A stretch of 59,935 nucleotides of DNA from Nitrospira sp. (GCA_027020665.1 JALUVJ010000046.1:1-59935), one strand, 5' to 3'. Positions 1-9,253 are shown, numbered from the stretch's first letter. Program-made: numbers and translations. The notes: generated from the sequence alone by a model not told the origin.

Positions 1-164
1 TCGGCGGCATTCGATTTTCACACCTTCAAGACATTGTTGCGGCCGGGGCTTCCGGGGTTGCCGTGGCCTCCGCCCTGCAAGGGGCGGACAGAAAAACGCT
101 TGAGCAGTGGCAAAGCACGCTTGAACGCACACTTGAAAAAAGAAGACTTAAGGAGCTTCATTGA
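1..164 (+). CDS. C-terminal end of a TIM-barrel phosphate-binding protein (HisA/ThiE-like), partial
   Basis: The frame beginning at base 3 is open to a TGA at 162-164 and encodes the last 53 residues of a protein that starts outside the window. It opens with a GGIRF stretch, followed by VAAGASGVAVASAL, then a Lys/Arg/Glu-rich helix. Gly-Gly-Ile followed by an AGA-type turn and a hydrophobic strand ending in a small-residue segment is the usual phosphate-binding end of (beta/alpha)8 barrels such as HisA, HisF-like and ThiE proteins. The exact family cannot be fixed from this fragment. It converges on the biotin operon with only 27 bases between the two stop codons. Confidence 0.45.
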   Translation, partial: GGIRFSHLQDIVAAGASGVAVASALQGADRKTLEQWQSTLERTLEKRRLKELH

Positions 165-191
165 AAAGTAAATGAAAAAAGCAGGAAGAAG

Positions 192-932
192 CTACCCTGC
201 ATTGGTTTGAGCAATCGCACGAAGCACCACGTCCATTATGGGATGAGCGGCCATCCGGTCTGCGCTCTCTGAAATTATCGCTTCCTCGTCTTTTCCGGCC
301 TTGATCGGGGGAAAAGTCATGACCGGCAGCGAACTTCTTTCTTGTAGAATGTCGGCATTGCGCACTTCGGAAGGATCTCGTTTGGTTCCACTTTGATTCA
401 AAACAATCCCCAAAAAAGAAAGGCCGCGCGCCCTGCCGTATGCGAGGCTCAAGAGACTGTGATTCAGAGTGCCCAAACCGCTGCGCGCGACCAATAAGAC
501 GGGCAGCTTAAAAAACCGGATCACATCACTCATATCTTTGTCTGCGGTGACGGGCACCATCAGTCCTCCGGCCCCTTCAAGCAGCAGGGCGGCATGGCGC
601 CGACGGAGTTGTTTGTAGGCTTTTTCCATTTTCGGCCATGAAAGCGAATCGTTTTCACCCTGCAGCATCGCCGCATAAGGGGATAAAGGGGCCTGAAAAC
701 GGCAGGGAGTGATGAGATCAAGCGGATCTTGAACCTTCGCGGCCTTTTGCAAATACTGTCCGTCGGAGGGGAGCAGCGCACGATTTCCCCGGCGGCAGCC
801 GGATTCGATGGGTTTCATGATGCCGCAGTCGATGCTTTTTCGGAATAAGGCCCGTGCAATTGCGCCGCAAATCAGCGTTTTGCCGACGCCTGTGTCGGTA
901 CCCGTAATAAAGATGCCGGCTCTGTTTTTCAT
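192..932 (-). CDS. bioD: dethiobiotin synthetase BioD
   Basis: This 246-residue protein would catalyse ATP- and CO2-dependent closure of the ureido ring of 7,8-diaminononanoate to dethiobiotin, the step before biotin synthase. Residues 11-19 are the P-loop GTDTGVGKT typical of BioD. MKPIESG follows, where the substrate-handling lysine is expected, and LLLEGAGGL in the middle is the second conserved block. Length is normal to slightly long for the family (about 220-240). The start codon overlaps the stop of the upstream SDR gene by 4 bases, so bioF, the SDR gene and bioD form one translationally coupled minus-strand operon. bioA and bioB are not in this window. Confidence 0.95.
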   Translation of the reverse strand: MKNRAGIFITGTDTGVGKTLICGAIARALFRKSIDCGIMKPIESGCRRGNRALLPSDGQYLQKAAKVQDPLDLITPCRFQAPLSPYAAMLQGENDSLSWPKMEKAYKQLRRRHAALLLEGAGGLMVPVTADKDMSDVIRFFKLPVLLVARSGLGTLNHSLLSLAYGRARGLSFLGIVLNQSGTKRDPSEVRNADILQERSSLPVMTFPPIKAGKDEEAIISESADRMAAHPIMDVVLRAIAQTNAG

Positions 933-1651
933 ACGATGCGGCTGTCCAAATGAAAAACTTGGCCTGAGACATGCTCCATTTTTGAAAGCATGTTAATGAA
1001 ACCTGAAACCTCTTCCAAAGAGGAAGGGCGTCCAAGCACATTTTCCGTGATGAGTTTTTTGGACTGTGCGGGGCTTAATCCCGCCGTCATCGGTGTGGGC
1101 AGATAACCCGGACAAACGGCGTTGACCTGAATGCCGTTTTGACCCAATTCTTTTGCGGCCGTTTGGGAGAGTCCGATGAGACCGCGTTTGGCGGCCGCAT
1201 AAGCTGCCTGGCCGGCGCGGCCTTTGTCGGCCGCGCCGGAGGCAATATTGATGATGTGCCCCTTGCCCTGTTTTTCCATGATGCGCGCAGCCTCCCGCGT
1301 ACAGTAAAAGGCACCCGATAGATCGATACGGATTACCTCATCCCATGCCTCCGGGCTTTCTTTTTGAAAAAGGCGGTTTCGGCTGATACCCGCGTTATTG
1401 ATAAGGATGTCGATTCCGCCCCATGTTTCAAAGAACTGCCGGAAGAGCGTTTGTGTGTCTGCCGGGTTGCGCAGATCGGCCTGAAAAAGGTGGGGTTCAC
1501 AGTGCTCGGATTGAAGGTTTTGGACAAGATGCGCCCCTTCACGTTTTTGTTTAAAGACATGCAGCCCTAAACGAATCGGCTCTTTTGAGAACGCTTGGCA
1601 AAGGGCCTGTCCCAGTCCGCCCGAAGCACCCGTAATCAAGACACGCTTCAT
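929..1651 (-). CDS. short-chain dehydrogenase/reductase (FabG-like) in the biotin operon
   Basis: A 240-residue classical SDR. The N-terminus has the NADP-binding glycine motif GASGGLG (about residues 8-14), NNAG lies in mid-protein, and the catalytic set is complete: Ser in NIASGAA and the YAAAK Tyr/Lys pair. This is the layout of 3-oxoacyl-ACP reductases. It lies directly between bioF (adjacent, no gap) and bioD (4-base overlap), so it is part of the biotin operon. An ACP-linked reductase could help make the pimeloyl precursor, because that chain is elongated by the fatty-acid cycle. That role is inference from position; the sequence supports only an SDR oxidoreductase. Confidence 0.88.
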   Translation of the reverse strand: MKRVLITGASGGLGQALCQAFSKEPIRLGLHVFKQKREGAHLVQNLQSEHCEPHLFQADLRNPADTQTLFRQFFETWGGIDILINNAGISRNRLFQKESPEAWDEVIRIDLSGAFYCTREAARIMEKQGKGHIINIASGAADKGRAGQAAYAAAKRGLIGLSQTAAKELGQNGIQVNAVCPGYLPTPMTAGLSPAQSKKLITENVLGRPSSLEEVSGFINMLSKMEHVSGQVFHLDSRIV

Positions 1652-2818
1652 CTAAATGATCCGAAGTTTCTTGCCGATATCTTTTAATGCATGTAAGAGC
1701 AGATCAATCTGGGCTTGCGTGTGTACGGCCATGAGCGTCACGCGCAGCCGTGCGCTGCCTTTTGGTACGGTGGGCGGTCGAATTGCGGAGACCAGGATGC
1801 CTTTTTCCAGCAGGTGTTTTGAAAACGTCAGGGCTTTTTCAGAGCTTCCAATGAGAATGGGGACAATCGGCGTTTCGCTGCCTAAGAGATTAAATCCCAG
1901 TTCAGAGATTTTTTGATGAAAGTAGGCCTGATTTTCCCACAGTTGTGCCATCAAATGAGGCCTGCTTTGAACCAATTCCAAGGCCGCGAGTGCGCTTGCA
2001 AGCACGCCGGGCGGAAGGGCCGTGGTATAAACAAAGGGGCGTGCCTTGTTGATCAGCAGTTGAATCAAATCCTCCGTCCCGGCCACAAAACCGCCAAATC
2101 CCCCCAAGGCTTTGCTGAAAGTCCCCATTTGAATGAGTCTGGGGTTTGAAAGGCCAAAGTGTTCGGCCGTGCCTCCCCCGTTTTGACCCAGCACGCCGGT
2201 CGCATGCGCATCATCAAGGTAAATACGCGCATCATAGTTTTCGGCCAAACGCACTATCTCCGGAAGCGGTGCGATATCGCCATCCATACTGAAGACGCCG
2301 TCGCTGACAATCAGCACATTTTGCCCGCTTTTTCTTTTTTGAAGCAGCTTTTCAAGATGAACGGTGTCTCGATGTCGATAAATGCGGAAGCTTGCCCCGG
2401 AGAGACGACAGCCGTCAACGAGGCTGGCATGATTGAGTCGATCCGCTAAAATGAGGTCGCCCTTTTGCACGATAGCAGGGATGGTGCCCAGATTGGCCAT
2501 ATAGCCCGTACTGAAAATAAGGGCTGCGGCCGTATGTTTGTATTGCGCCAGTTTGCTTTCAAGGGTTTTGTAAAGATAGTGGTTTCCGGAAACAAGCCGG
2601 GCCGCGCCCGCACCCGCGCCCCAGGTTTCTGCGGCTTCAGCGGCGGCTTTTTTCAGTACGGGATGATTGGCAAGCCCAAGATAGTTGTTGGCGCAAAAAA
2701 GCAGTGCTTTTTGTCCATCTTGCTTTACCGATGTACTGGTTGCGGAATCCGTTTGAAGCAGTGAGCGGTAAAGCCCTTGTGCCCGAAGTTGACGCAATGT
2801 TTCTTTGAATTGCCGCAT
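1652..2818 (-). CDS. bioF: 8-amino-7-oxononanoate synthase BioF
   Basis: This 388-residue PLP enzyme of the alpha-oxoamine synthase family condenses pimeloyl-ACP/CoA with L-alanine to give 8-amino-7-oxononanoate, the first committed step of biotin ring assembly. Visible signatures are the N-terminal NNYLGLA block, GAGAARLVSGN, ADRLNHASLVDG, the PLP-contacting YLDDAHATGVLG, and the Schiff-base lysine in GTFSKALGG at about residue 240. KBL (2-amino-3-ketobutyrate ligase) is a close relative, but the bioD neighbour favours BioF. It is the first gene of the minus-strand operon and is divergent from clpC. Confidence 0.93.
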   Translation of the reverse strand: MRQFKETLRQLRAQGLYRSLLQTDSATSTSVKQDGQKALLFCANNYLGLANHPVLKKAAAEAAETWGAGAGAARLVSGNHYLYKTLESKLAQYKHTAAALIFSTGYMANLGTIPAIVQKGDLILADRLNHASLVDGCRLSGASFRIYRHRDTVHLEKLLQKRKSGQNVLIVSDGVFSMDGDIAPLPEIVRLAENYDARIYLDDAHATGVLGQNGGGTAEHFGLSNPRLIQMGTFSKALGGFGGFVAGTEDLIQLLINKARPFVYTTALPPGVLASALAALELVQSRPHLMAQLWENQAYFHQKISELGFNLLGSETPIVPILIGSSEKALTFSKHLLEKGILVSAIRPPTVPKGSARLRVTLMAVHTQAQIDLLLHALKDIGKKLRII

Positions 2819-2860
2819 TCTTTTGCTCGATTGAATCCCAATAAATAATATATTCTCACT

Positions 2861-2871
2861 TTGACTGTCAA
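2861..2871. promoter_or_regulatory. short palindrome and possible bioF promoter element
   Basis: TTGAC-T-GTCAA is a perfect 5+1+5 palindrome 42 bases upstream of bioF. Read on the minus strand it supplies a consensus TTGACA (complement of 2866-2871), with an AT-rich TATTAT-like -10 after a short 15-base spacer. It could be an operator overlapping the bioF -35 box. No BirA-type operator (TTGTAAACC half-sites) was recognised, so the regulator is unknown. Confidence 0.35.
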
Positions 2872-2892
2872 TTCGTCTTCCCTAAAATTATC

Positions 2893-2921
2893 TTGACATC
2901 CCATTAGCCCGTGGATACAAT
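2893..2921 (+). promoter_or_regulatory. sigma70-type promoter for clpC
   Basis: TTGACA (2893-2898), a 17-base spacer, then TACAAT (2916-2921): a perfect -35 and a five-of-six -10 at ideal spacing. It leaves a leader of about 70 bases before the clpC start at 3000. No CtsR-type direct repeat was recognised next to it. Confidence 0.8.
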
Positions 2922-2999
2922 TAAAACAAATCTGACAGGTCTATTTTTTTAAAAAAGTCTTTTAAAAACATAGAGATCTGGTGAACCGGGAGGAGCGAA

Positions 3000-5429
3000 A
3001 TGTTTGAAAAATTCACAGATCGCGGCAGAAAAATCATCATTCTCGCTCGTGAAGAAGCCGAGCGTCACCAGAACGATTATTTGGGAACGGAGCACCTTGC
3101 CTTGGCGATTCTCAGAGAACGCGACGGGGTCGCCATTGCCGTCATCAAAAAGATGGGGCTTTCTGTCGAGCAGATCCGTTTGGAAGTTGAACGGAATTTA
3201 CCGAGCGGCAGCAATACCATGACTTTTGGTGAAATTCCCTTTACTCCCCGCGTCAAAAAGGTCATTGAATATGCCGTCGAAGAAGCAAAGCTGCTGGGAC
3301 ACAATTACATCGGCAGTGAACATCTGTTGCTCGGCTTGCTGCGTGAAGAAGAAGGCATTGGTGGAAAAATCGTGCGGAGCTTGGGCGGAAACCTGCTGAC
3401 GGCCCGGCAATTGACCATTAACTTGCTCAGAAAATCCACACCCCGGGAAAAAGAGAAAAAGAGCAGCACGCCGGCTTTGGATGAATTCGGTCGCGATTTA
3501 ACCAAGTTGGCCGGTGACGGTTCGCTTGATCCCGTTATCGGTCGTCAGGATGAAATTGAACGTGTGCTTCAAATTTTGAGTCGGCGCACAAAAAACAACC
3601 CGGTTTTGATTGGGGAATCGGGTGTGGGCAAAACCGCGATTGTTGAAGGGCTTGCGCAACGGGTTGTGGCAATGGATGTCCCGGAAAACCTTTTTAATCA
3701 TCGTGTCATTGCACTTGATCTCGGCTCCCTCGTAGCGGGCACAAAATACAGAGGCCAATTTGAAGAACGCCTTAAAGTCGTCATGAAAGAAATCGCAACG
3801 GCGGGGAATGTTGTCATTTTTATCGACGAATTGCACACCCTGGTCGGTGCGGGTGCGGCGGAAGGCAGCATTGATGCCGCGAACATGCTCAAACCGGCCT
3901 TGGCCCGGGGCGAGATGCAGTGCATCGGCGCAACGACTTTGGACGAGTATCGCAAACACATTGAAAAAGATTCTGCGCTAAAACGCCGGTTTCAGGCTAT
4001 TTATGTGCAGCCCCCGACCTCGGAGCAGACTGTTCAGATCATCAAGGGTTTGAAGGATCGTTATGAATCGCATCATCGTGTGAATATTTCCGATGCCGCC
4101 GTGGAAGAGGCGGTCCGGCTTTCGGATCGCTATATTTCCGACCGTTTTCTGCCGGATAAAGCCATCGACGTTATCGACGAAGCCGGATCCCGCGCGCGAC
4201 TGATTGCTTATTCCCGTCCGGATGAGCTCCGTACACTTGAGCAAGAGTTGAAAGAAATCGTGCATGAAAAAGAGCTTGCGATTCGCTTGCAGGATTTTGA
4301 AGAGGCGGTGCGTTTCCGCGAAGAAGAAGAGCGTATTCGGAAACTGCTCGAAGAAACCAAGCAGGAGTGGAAAAAAAATCAGGAAAAAAACCGTCCGACC
4401 ATCAATCAGGAGGAGATTGCCTGTGTCGTTTCAAAAATGACCGGTATTCCGCTTTTCCGCATTGAAGAGGAAGAGACGCAAAAACTCATCCACATGGAAG
4501 ACGAATTGCACAAAAGTATCATTGGTCAGGAAGAGGGCATTACGGCGATTTCAAAGGCCATCCGCCGTTCCCGCGCCGGGTTAAAGGGAGACCGCCGTCC
4601 GATCGGATCTTTTATCTTCCTCGGCCCCACGGGTGTGGGAAAAACCGAGTTGGCCCGTGCCTTGGCGAAATTTCTCTTCGACACGGACGAGGCATTGATC
4701 CGCATCGATATGTCGGAATACATGGAAAAATTTGCAAGTTCGCGTTTGGTCGGAGCGCCTCCGGGATATGTGGGCTACGAAGAAGGGGGTCAATTGACCG
4801 AAAAGGTCCGGCGGCGGCCTTATTCCGTGGTGCTTTTCGACGAGATCGAAAAAGCACACCCGGATATGTTCAATCTCTTGTTACAGGTTTTAGACGATGG
4901 CTATCTCACCGATAGCCTCGGAAGAAAAGTCGATTTTAGAAATACCGTGCTCATCATGACCTCTAACCTCGGTACGAGAGAGTTGGGCAAAGGCGGCGGC
5001 CTCGGTTTTCAGCGGCCTTCCGAATATAATGAATTGATGCGTATGAAAGATGCGGTTCAGGTGGAGTTGAAGAAGTCCTTCAATCCGGAATTTTTAAACC
5101 GGATTGATGACATTGTCGTTTTCCATCCGCTTGAGAAGGAGCATCTTGAAAAGATAATCCATATTCTAATCAAAGAATTGAACGACAGGCTGGTCGAAAA
5201 AGGTTTCCAACTCGAAGTGAGTGATGAGTTGGTGGATTGGCTGGTTCAGGAAGGTTATGATCCGGTTTACGGCGCACGTCCGATGCGGCGTTGTGTCCAA
5301 AAGAAAATCGAAGATCTGCTCTCGGAAGACATTTTAAAAGGCCGTTTTAAAGACTGTAAACGGATAAACGCGATCTTAAAGGACGGCGCGCCCGCGTTTA
5401 TCGAAATGGAGGAAATGGCCGAAGTTTAA
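3000..5429 (+). CDS. clpC: ClpC-type AAA+ unfoldase (ClpP partner)
   Basis: An 809-residue Hsp100 ATPase that unfolds substrates and feeds them to ClpP in the cytoplasm. The N-domain (about 1-145) has the two Clp repeat units. AAA1 has Walker A GESGVGKT near residue 205, and AAA2 has GPTGVGKT near residue 542. Between them a UVR-like coiled segment (about 420-455, [12 protein letters not shown]) marks ClpC rather than ClpA or ClpB, which lacks this short linker. The length matches the ClpC/MecB family. The gene stands alone between its own promoter and a strong terminator, and a GGGAGGAG ribosome site lies just before the ATG. No adaptor gene is nearby. Confidence 0.96.
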   Translation: MFEKFTDRGRKIIILAREEAERHQNDYLGTEHLALAILRERDGVAIAVIKKMGLSVEQIRLEVERNLPSGSNTMTFGEIPFTPRVKKVIEYAVEEAKLLGHNYIGSEHLLLGLLREEEGIGGKIVRSLGGNLLTARQLTINLLRKSTPREKEKKSSTPALDEFGRDLTKLAGDGSLDPVIGRQDEIERVLQILSRRTKNNPVLIGESGVGKTAIVEGLAQRVVAMDVPENLFNHRVIALDLGSLVAGTKYRGQFEERLKVVMKEIATAGNVVIFIDELHTLVGAGAAEGSIDAANMLKPALARGEMQCIGATTLDEYRKHIEKDSALKRRFQAIYVQPPTSEQTVQIIKGLKDRYESHHRVNISDAAVEEAVRLSDRYISDRFLPDKAIDVIDEAGSRARLIAYSRPDELRTLEQELKEIVHEKELAIRLQDFEEAVRFREEEERIRKLLEETKQEWKKNQEKNRPTINQEEIACVVSKMTGIPLFRIEEEETQKLIHMEDELHKSIIGQEEGITAISKAIRRSRAGLKGDRRPIGSFIFLGPTGVGKTELARALAKFLFDTDEALIRIDMSEYMEKFASSRLVGAPPGYVGYEEGGQLTEKVRRRPYSVVLFDEIEKAHPDMFNLLLQVLDDGYLTDSLGRKVDFRNTVLIMTSNLGTRELGKGGGLGFQRPSEYNELMRMKDAVQVELKKSFNPEFLNRIDDIVVFHPLEKEHLEKIIHILIKELNDRLVEKGFQLEVSDELVDWLVQEGYDPVYGARPMRRCVQKKIEDLLSEDILKGRFKDCKRINAILKDGAPAFIEMEEMAEV

Positions 5430-5460
5430 GTTACGATTTTCCTTGAGATTTTTTCAAGCC

Positions 5461-5505
5461 AAAGCCCCCTGTTGCCGCTTGTTGCGGCAACAGGGGGCTT
5501 TTTGA
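5461..5505 (+). terminator. strong intrinsic terminator after clpC
   Basis: A perfect 18-bp stem (left arm 5461-5478, right arm 5484-5501) with a 5-base TTGTT loop and a T tract. The arms carry AGCCCCC and GGGGGCT. It ends clpC transcription, and because the arms begin with AAA on the other strand it may also act on the convergent gene at 5557. Confidence 0.92.
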
Positions 5506-5556
5506 TTGTTTGAGGTGAGGGGGCCCTGGCGATTTGCCTGATGACAGGACGCTTTT

Positions 5557-6336
5557 TTAATCGAAGGTGTAGGTGGCGCCGATGTTGATTAAATAATCGG
5601 GAGACTTCGAGTTGATACCGTATCCGACCGTGGTATCCAAGGCAAGGGCTTGGTTTGCTTGCAGCGCAAACCCTCCTGCGACCACCACAATATCATCTGC
5701 GTCTGATGCACTGCCTGTATCGGCACGGCCGTAGAGTTCTCCAATCAGTTTTATCGGAGAGGCATCGAGTGTAAGATCCAAAGCAAGAGCGTAACGAAGT
5801 TGATCCGAACGATCTTCCCCTGGAGGGTTGCCGATGAAAAAATACCCGAAATTGATGTGCGCGGTGACCGGAGTGAATGCTTTGCTGGCAATGGCCAAAA
5901 AGCCGACATCGACTACGCCGGAAGTTTCCAGGATTTTGCTTTCGCCCGCAGTTGGAAACTTGATGATCATTTGCCCCGCAATGGAAAGCGGGTTGGCCGC
6001 CCGGCCCTTGATGAAGCGGATTTTGGTATTAAGCAATACATCCCCTTGTTTGTTCTTTTTTTTCCCATTTGCATTAGCAAAAAGATAAGGCATTTCAAGG
6101 TCGAATTCCAGGTTCTGTATGAGGCCGTAACGCAGATTCAGACCCACTTGTGTCAATTTGCGTTCGGCAGAAGTGCGATTTAGAAGGAATCCGCTTTCCA
6201 CGCGATAGGCGCCTCGTTCGGTTGGAATCGCAGTTTCAGTGACCTGAAAGGGGCGTTCCGCCCAAACAGGGCTTGGCAGAACCAATAGGAGCAAAAAGAG
6301 TAGGAAGGCTGTATGTGAATTTTTCATAAGGGACAT
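5557..6336 (-). CDS. outer-membrane beta-barrel protein, phenol MetA-degradation transporter-like
   Basis: A 259-residue exported protein. The N-terminus has a signal peptide (a Lys residue, then a leucine-rich core ending VWA). The mature part alternates polar and hydrophobic residues in short amphipathic strands (for example VESGFLLNRTS and NLEFDLEMPYLF) and ends in the aromatic-terminated strand NIGATYTFD, as outer-membrane barrels do. The overall pattern resembles the MetA-pathway-of-phenol-degradation family of putative outer-membrane channels, but the substrate cannot be read. A second in-frame Met at codon 4 is an equally good start. The gene stands alone on the minus strand. Confidence 0.6.
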   Translation of the reverse strand: MSLMKNSHTAFLLFLLLLVLPSPVWAERPFQVTETAIPTERGAYRVESGFLLNRTSAERKLTQVGLNLRYGLIQNLEFDLEMPYLFANANGKKKNKQGDVLLNTKIRFIKGRAANPLSIAGQMIIKFPTAGESKILETSGVVDVGFLAIASKAFTPVTAHINFGYFFIGNPPGEDRSDQLRYALALDLTLDASPIKLIGELYGRADTGSASDADDIVVVAGGFALQANQALALDTTVGYGINSKSPDYLINIGATYTFD

Positions 6337-6449
6337 ACTACGGATGGCTTAGGGGTCTGTCAACCCTCATGAATGCCTGTGTAAGAAGCAAATAGGCTTG
6401 TCCGGTTCAAGCCCCAAACGGCCTTGGGTATTTTGCGGCACCTTCAAAG

Positions 6450-6475
6450 ATAAAAACGTAAAAAAGACGTTTTAT
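6450..6475. repeat. AT-rich inverted repeat upstream of the transposase remnant
   Basis: ATAAAAACGT (6450-6459) faces ACGTTTTAT (6467-6475) across a purine-rich loop. It lies in the gene-free stretch between the outer-membrane gene and the desaturase. It could be a weak terminator or the edge of an old insertion; nothing else in 6337-6530 is recognisable. Confidence 0.3.
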
Positions 6476-6533
6476 GAATTAATCAACCGCTTGAAGTGGT
6501 CTAATCATAATGGGCACTTATCTAAGCGTGATA

Positions 6534-6772
6534 ATATGACGAGGGAGGTGTTCGATGAGCGGAGAGATAAGTGAGAACCGGATTAAGAAATTGAAGATCG
6601 GCTTCGGCATGGAACGTCTGCCCTGCGGTGGCGGCTGTATCAGGTTGCGGGTAAAGTGGTGACCCACGCCAGAGCGCTGACCCTCCCGTCTAGGTATTTG
6701 GAATGCTCAGATGATGAACACTTGCCCCATCTCCAATTCCTATCGCCGATCTTGGGAATTCGGCCGGGGTAG
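6534..6772 (+). pseudogene. remnant of an IS1380-like transposase gene (C-terminal part, frameshifted and deleted)
   Basis: Three reading frames carry consecutive pieces of a transposase C-terminus. EVFDERRDK (from about 6543) stops at TGA. Another frame then gives SENRIKKLKIGFGMERLPCG (6570-6629), matching the conserved ENRIKELK-GFGM segment of IS1380-type DDE transposases. After 6623 another frame gives LRWRLYQVAGKVV followed by a basic HARALTL stretch and a stop at 6770-6772, as in the extreme C-terminus of the same family. The central part is missing, with the junction at a shared CTGCGG. No intact ORF, terminal repeats or target duplication were recognised. The family assignment is from memory of the motif. 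Confidence 0.6.
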
Positions 6773-6891
6773 ACTTATCTTGCCTTGATGCTTTACAATA
6801 AAGAAGGTTAATAAGAAGCGTCCCATCAAGAGTATGCGGGACATAAGGGCAGGAGGATGCTTGTCTCGCGGCGTTAAATGGGATATAGTAG

Positions 6892-6920
6892 TTGCATTCC
6901 CCCGGATACTTATATAGAAT
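6892..6920 (+). promoter_or_regulatory. probable sigma70 promoter for the desaturase gene
   Basis: TTGCAT (6892-6897), a 17-base spacer, then TAGAAT (6915-6920). This would start transcription about 63 bases before the ATG at 6991. Each box has one mismatch to consensus and the spacing is ideal. Confidence 0.55.
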
Positions 6921-6990
6921 CGAAGCGTTTAATTTTTAGGAATTTGAACTGCGCCATTCGCGGCAATATTTCTGTCACAGAGGATTTTTT

Positions 6991-7860
6991 ATGGAACAAG
7001 CAGTAAATCAAGTTGCGGCACCAAAGTCAACGCCTGTTTTGGTAAAGCAAATCGTTGATTACCCCACACTCATTGTGTTCACCCTGGTTTCCTTAGCCGG
7101 TATGGTCGCCGTCCCGCTTTTTGGCTTCCTTGTCGGATACACCGCATTCGACTGGGCGCTTTTTGGTGTTTTGTATATCATCACCGGTTTAGGAATTACA
7201 GTAGGCTATCATCGCCTTTTTTCTCATCGCAGCTTTACATGCAAAACATGGGTGAAACTTTATTTTCTCATTACCGGCGGTTGGGCGATGGAGAACTCCG
7301 CGCTCAAGTGGTGCTCCGATCACATCCGTCACCATGCCAAAACGGACACGGACGAAGACCCTTATAATGCAAAACGGGGGTTTTGGTATAGCCATGTGTT
7401 ATGGATTTTTCGCAAGGACCCCTCGGCTAATCTGCCTGCGCGTGAAAAATATAAGACCGGCCTTCGAAAAGATAAGTGGGTCATGTGGCAGCACCGCAAC
7501 TACATCTTAATCGTGTTGAGCGGCCTTGCTTTGCCTGCAATCCTTGGATTTATGCATCGTGGATGGATTGGTGCGGCTTCGGCCTTTTTACTCGCAGGGA
7601 TGTTGCGGCTTTTCCTGGTTTTGAATTCCACTTTTTTTATCAATTCAATCTGCCACATTTGGGGCGCTCAACCCTATGGCGATGCCAATACCAGCCGTGA
7701 CAATTGGTGGATTTCACTCATTACCTTCGGCGAAGGCTACCACAACTACCATCACAACTTCCCCCGCGACTACCGCAATGGGCCGAAGTGGTACAATTTT
7801 GATCCTTCCAAGTGGTTGATTTTCAGCCTCTTTCTCATCGGGGCAGCAAAAAAAGCCTAG
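6991..7860 (+). CDS. membrane acyl-CoA/acyl-lipid delta-9-type fatty acid desaturase
   Basis: A 289-residue integral membrane di-iron desaturase that would introduce a cis double bond into a fatty acyl chain using O2 and electrons. All three histidine boxes are present: HRLFSH (about residue 74), HIRHH (about 111) and HNYHH (about 251), in the order and spacing of stearoyl-CoA-type desaturases. Hydrophobic segments flank the boxes. An AGAGGA site lies 10 bases before the ATG. The enzyme implies access to oxygen. No ferredoxin or reductase gene is adjacent. Confidence 0.9.
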   Translation: MEQAVNQVAAPKSTPVLVKQIVDYPTLIVFTLVSLAGMVAVPLFGFLVGYTAFDWALFGVLYIITGLGITVGYHRLFSHRSFTCKTWVKLYFLITGGWAMENSALKWCSDHIRHHAKTDTDEDPYNAKRGFWYSHVLWIFRKDPSANLPAREKYKTGLRKDKWVMWQHRNYILIVLSGLALPAILGFMHRGWIGAASAFLLAGMLRLFLVLNSTFFINSICHIWGAQPYGDANTSRDNWWISLITFGEGYHNYHHNFPRDYRNGPKWYNFDPSKWLIFSLFLIGAAKKA

Positions 7861-7904
7861 GGTGGCGCTAAAATCAGCCATGACTTGTTTTTTCAGCGCC
7901 ACCC
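7860..7904 (+). terminator. hairpin after the desaturase gene
   Basis: GGGTGGCGCT (7860-7869) pairs perfectly with AGCGCCACCC (7895-7904) around a 25-base loop. There is no T tract directly after it, so it may be an mRNA-stabilising 3' hairpin rather than a true intrinsic terminator. Confidence 0.45.
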
Positions 7905-8068
7905 GTGTCACCCCGTACAATGACATAAGTCTCTTTATTTCAATCGCTCAAAGCCTTAATCGCCATCCTTACCTACTCCCGATTCAGGCCTTTGATTTCC
8001 GGTCCGCTTCGATTTTTTTGTTTTTCGGATCGGGCAAATCGCTTTAAGACCCGAAGTCGGCTTGGCAT

Positions 8069-9253
8069 ATGAAACCGATTTACCTTGACTATATCGCCGC
8101 TTCCCCGCTTTTGCCGGAGGCGCGCGCCGCGATGCAGCCTTACTTTTCCGATAATTTCGGCAATCCCCAAAGCCGTCATGCCTTTGGCGTCGCACCCCGG
8201 CAGGCCATTGAACAGGCACGGGCGCAGGTGGCCTCCCTTATCGGCTGCCTGCCGCGAGAAATTATTTTTACCGCCTCCGGAAGCGAGGCCAATAATCTGG
8301 CTATTCAAGGGCTTTTGGCTGCTTATGCAAAACGAGGCCGCCATATTGTTACGACTGTGATTGAACATTATTCGGTTGCCCATCCGATCAAATATTTGGA
8401 ACAAGTCGGCTATGAAGTGACGTGGCTGCCCGTGGATGCGGAAGGCCGGGTCTCTGTAAAAGCGGTGTCGGATGCCATCCGGAAAGATACGGTCTTGGTT
8501 TCAATCGCACATGCGAATAATGAAGTCGGGACCCTTCAGCCCTTACAGGAAATTGCTGCGGTGACGGAACAGGCGGGCGTCTTTTTACACACCGACGCCG
8601 TTGCAACGGTAGGCGTGATTCCATTTGATTGCAGCACGCTTTCCGTGGATCTTGCGGCTTTTTCGGCACAGTCCTTTCATGGACCAAAAGGGGTTGGAGC
8701 ACTTTATTTAAGACGCGGGACACGCATCCACCCCCTCATTGCAGGCGGCATTCAGGAAGAGGGGCGGCGCGCCGGCACGGAAAACGTCCCCGGGATCATC
8801 GGCATGGGTGTTGCGGCAGACGCGGCGAAGGCGGGCATGGAAAGAGAAGTGCCCCGTCTCACGGCCTTGCGGGATCAACTGATTGGCGGCTTATTGGCTC
8901 AAGTTCCCTTCATGCGTCTGACGGGGGCCTCAACCCCACGCCTTCCCCATATCGCGAGTTTTGCGGTCGAATATCTTGACGGTGCCGCCTTGATTAAATC
9001 CTTGGAACAACACGGTATCTTGGCGGCCAGCGGCTCTTCGTGCAGCACGGACGCCCTCAAAATTTCTCCTGTTTTAACAGCAATGGGGCTGCCCGGTAAT
9101 ATCGCGCAGGGCGGCATTGTTTTTAGTCTGGGTCTCGGGACCACGGCATCAGAGATTGAAACCGTGCTTTCGGTTTTTCCCGCTTGTGTGGCCAAAATCC
9201 GTCAGGTTTCACCACTCTTTGCCGAACGGCTTGCAGAAACCTTAACAGCATGA
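8069..9253 (+). CDS. NifS/IscS-like cysteine desulfurase homologue lacking the PLP lysine
   Basis: A 394-residue class V aminotransferase-fold protein. It has the NifS start YLDYIAASP, SGSEANNLAIQG, the PLP-stacking His of EHYS (H100), the PLP-nitrogen Asp in HTDAVATVG (D176) and an active-loop cysteine in GSSCSTD (C325). At the Schiff-base position, where IscS reads SAHKIYGPKG, this protein reads SAQSFHGPKG, so the His-Lys pair is Gln201-Ser202. The Gln that normally follows the Asp is Ala. It should therefore not form the normal internal aldimine and may be a scaffold, an altered enzyme or inactive. The gene overlaps the TusA-like gene by 4 bases (ATGA), which argues that the pair is still under selection as a sulfur-handling unit. 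Confidence 0.85.
   Translation: MKPIYLDYIAASPLLPEARAAMQPYFSDNFGNPQSRHAFGVAPRQAIEQARAQVASLIGCLPREIIFTASGSEANNLAIQGLLAAYAKRGRHIVTTVIEHYSVAHPIKYLEQVGYEVTWLPVDAEGRVSVKAVSDAIRKDTVLVSIAHANNEVGTLQPLQEIAAVTEQAGVFLHTDAVATVGVIPFDCSTLSVDLAAFSAQSFHGPKGVGALYLRRGTRIHPLIAGGIQEEGRRAGTENVPGIIGMGVAADAAKAGMEREVPRLTALRDQLIGGLLAQVPFMRLTGASTPRLPHIASFAVEYLDGAALIKSLEQHGILAASGSSCSTDALKISPVLTAMGLPGNIAQGGIVFSLGLGTTASEIETVLSVFPACVAKIRQVSPLFAERLAETLTA

Noticed and set aside
2819..2999. BirA operator upstream of bioF
   Set aside because: No TTGTAAACC-type half-sites were found; only an unrelated short palindrome is present.
9184..9249. Upstream in-frame start for tusA
   Set aside because: It lies inside the NifS-like coding sequence; the ATGA overlap at 9250 gives a normal 77-residue TusA.
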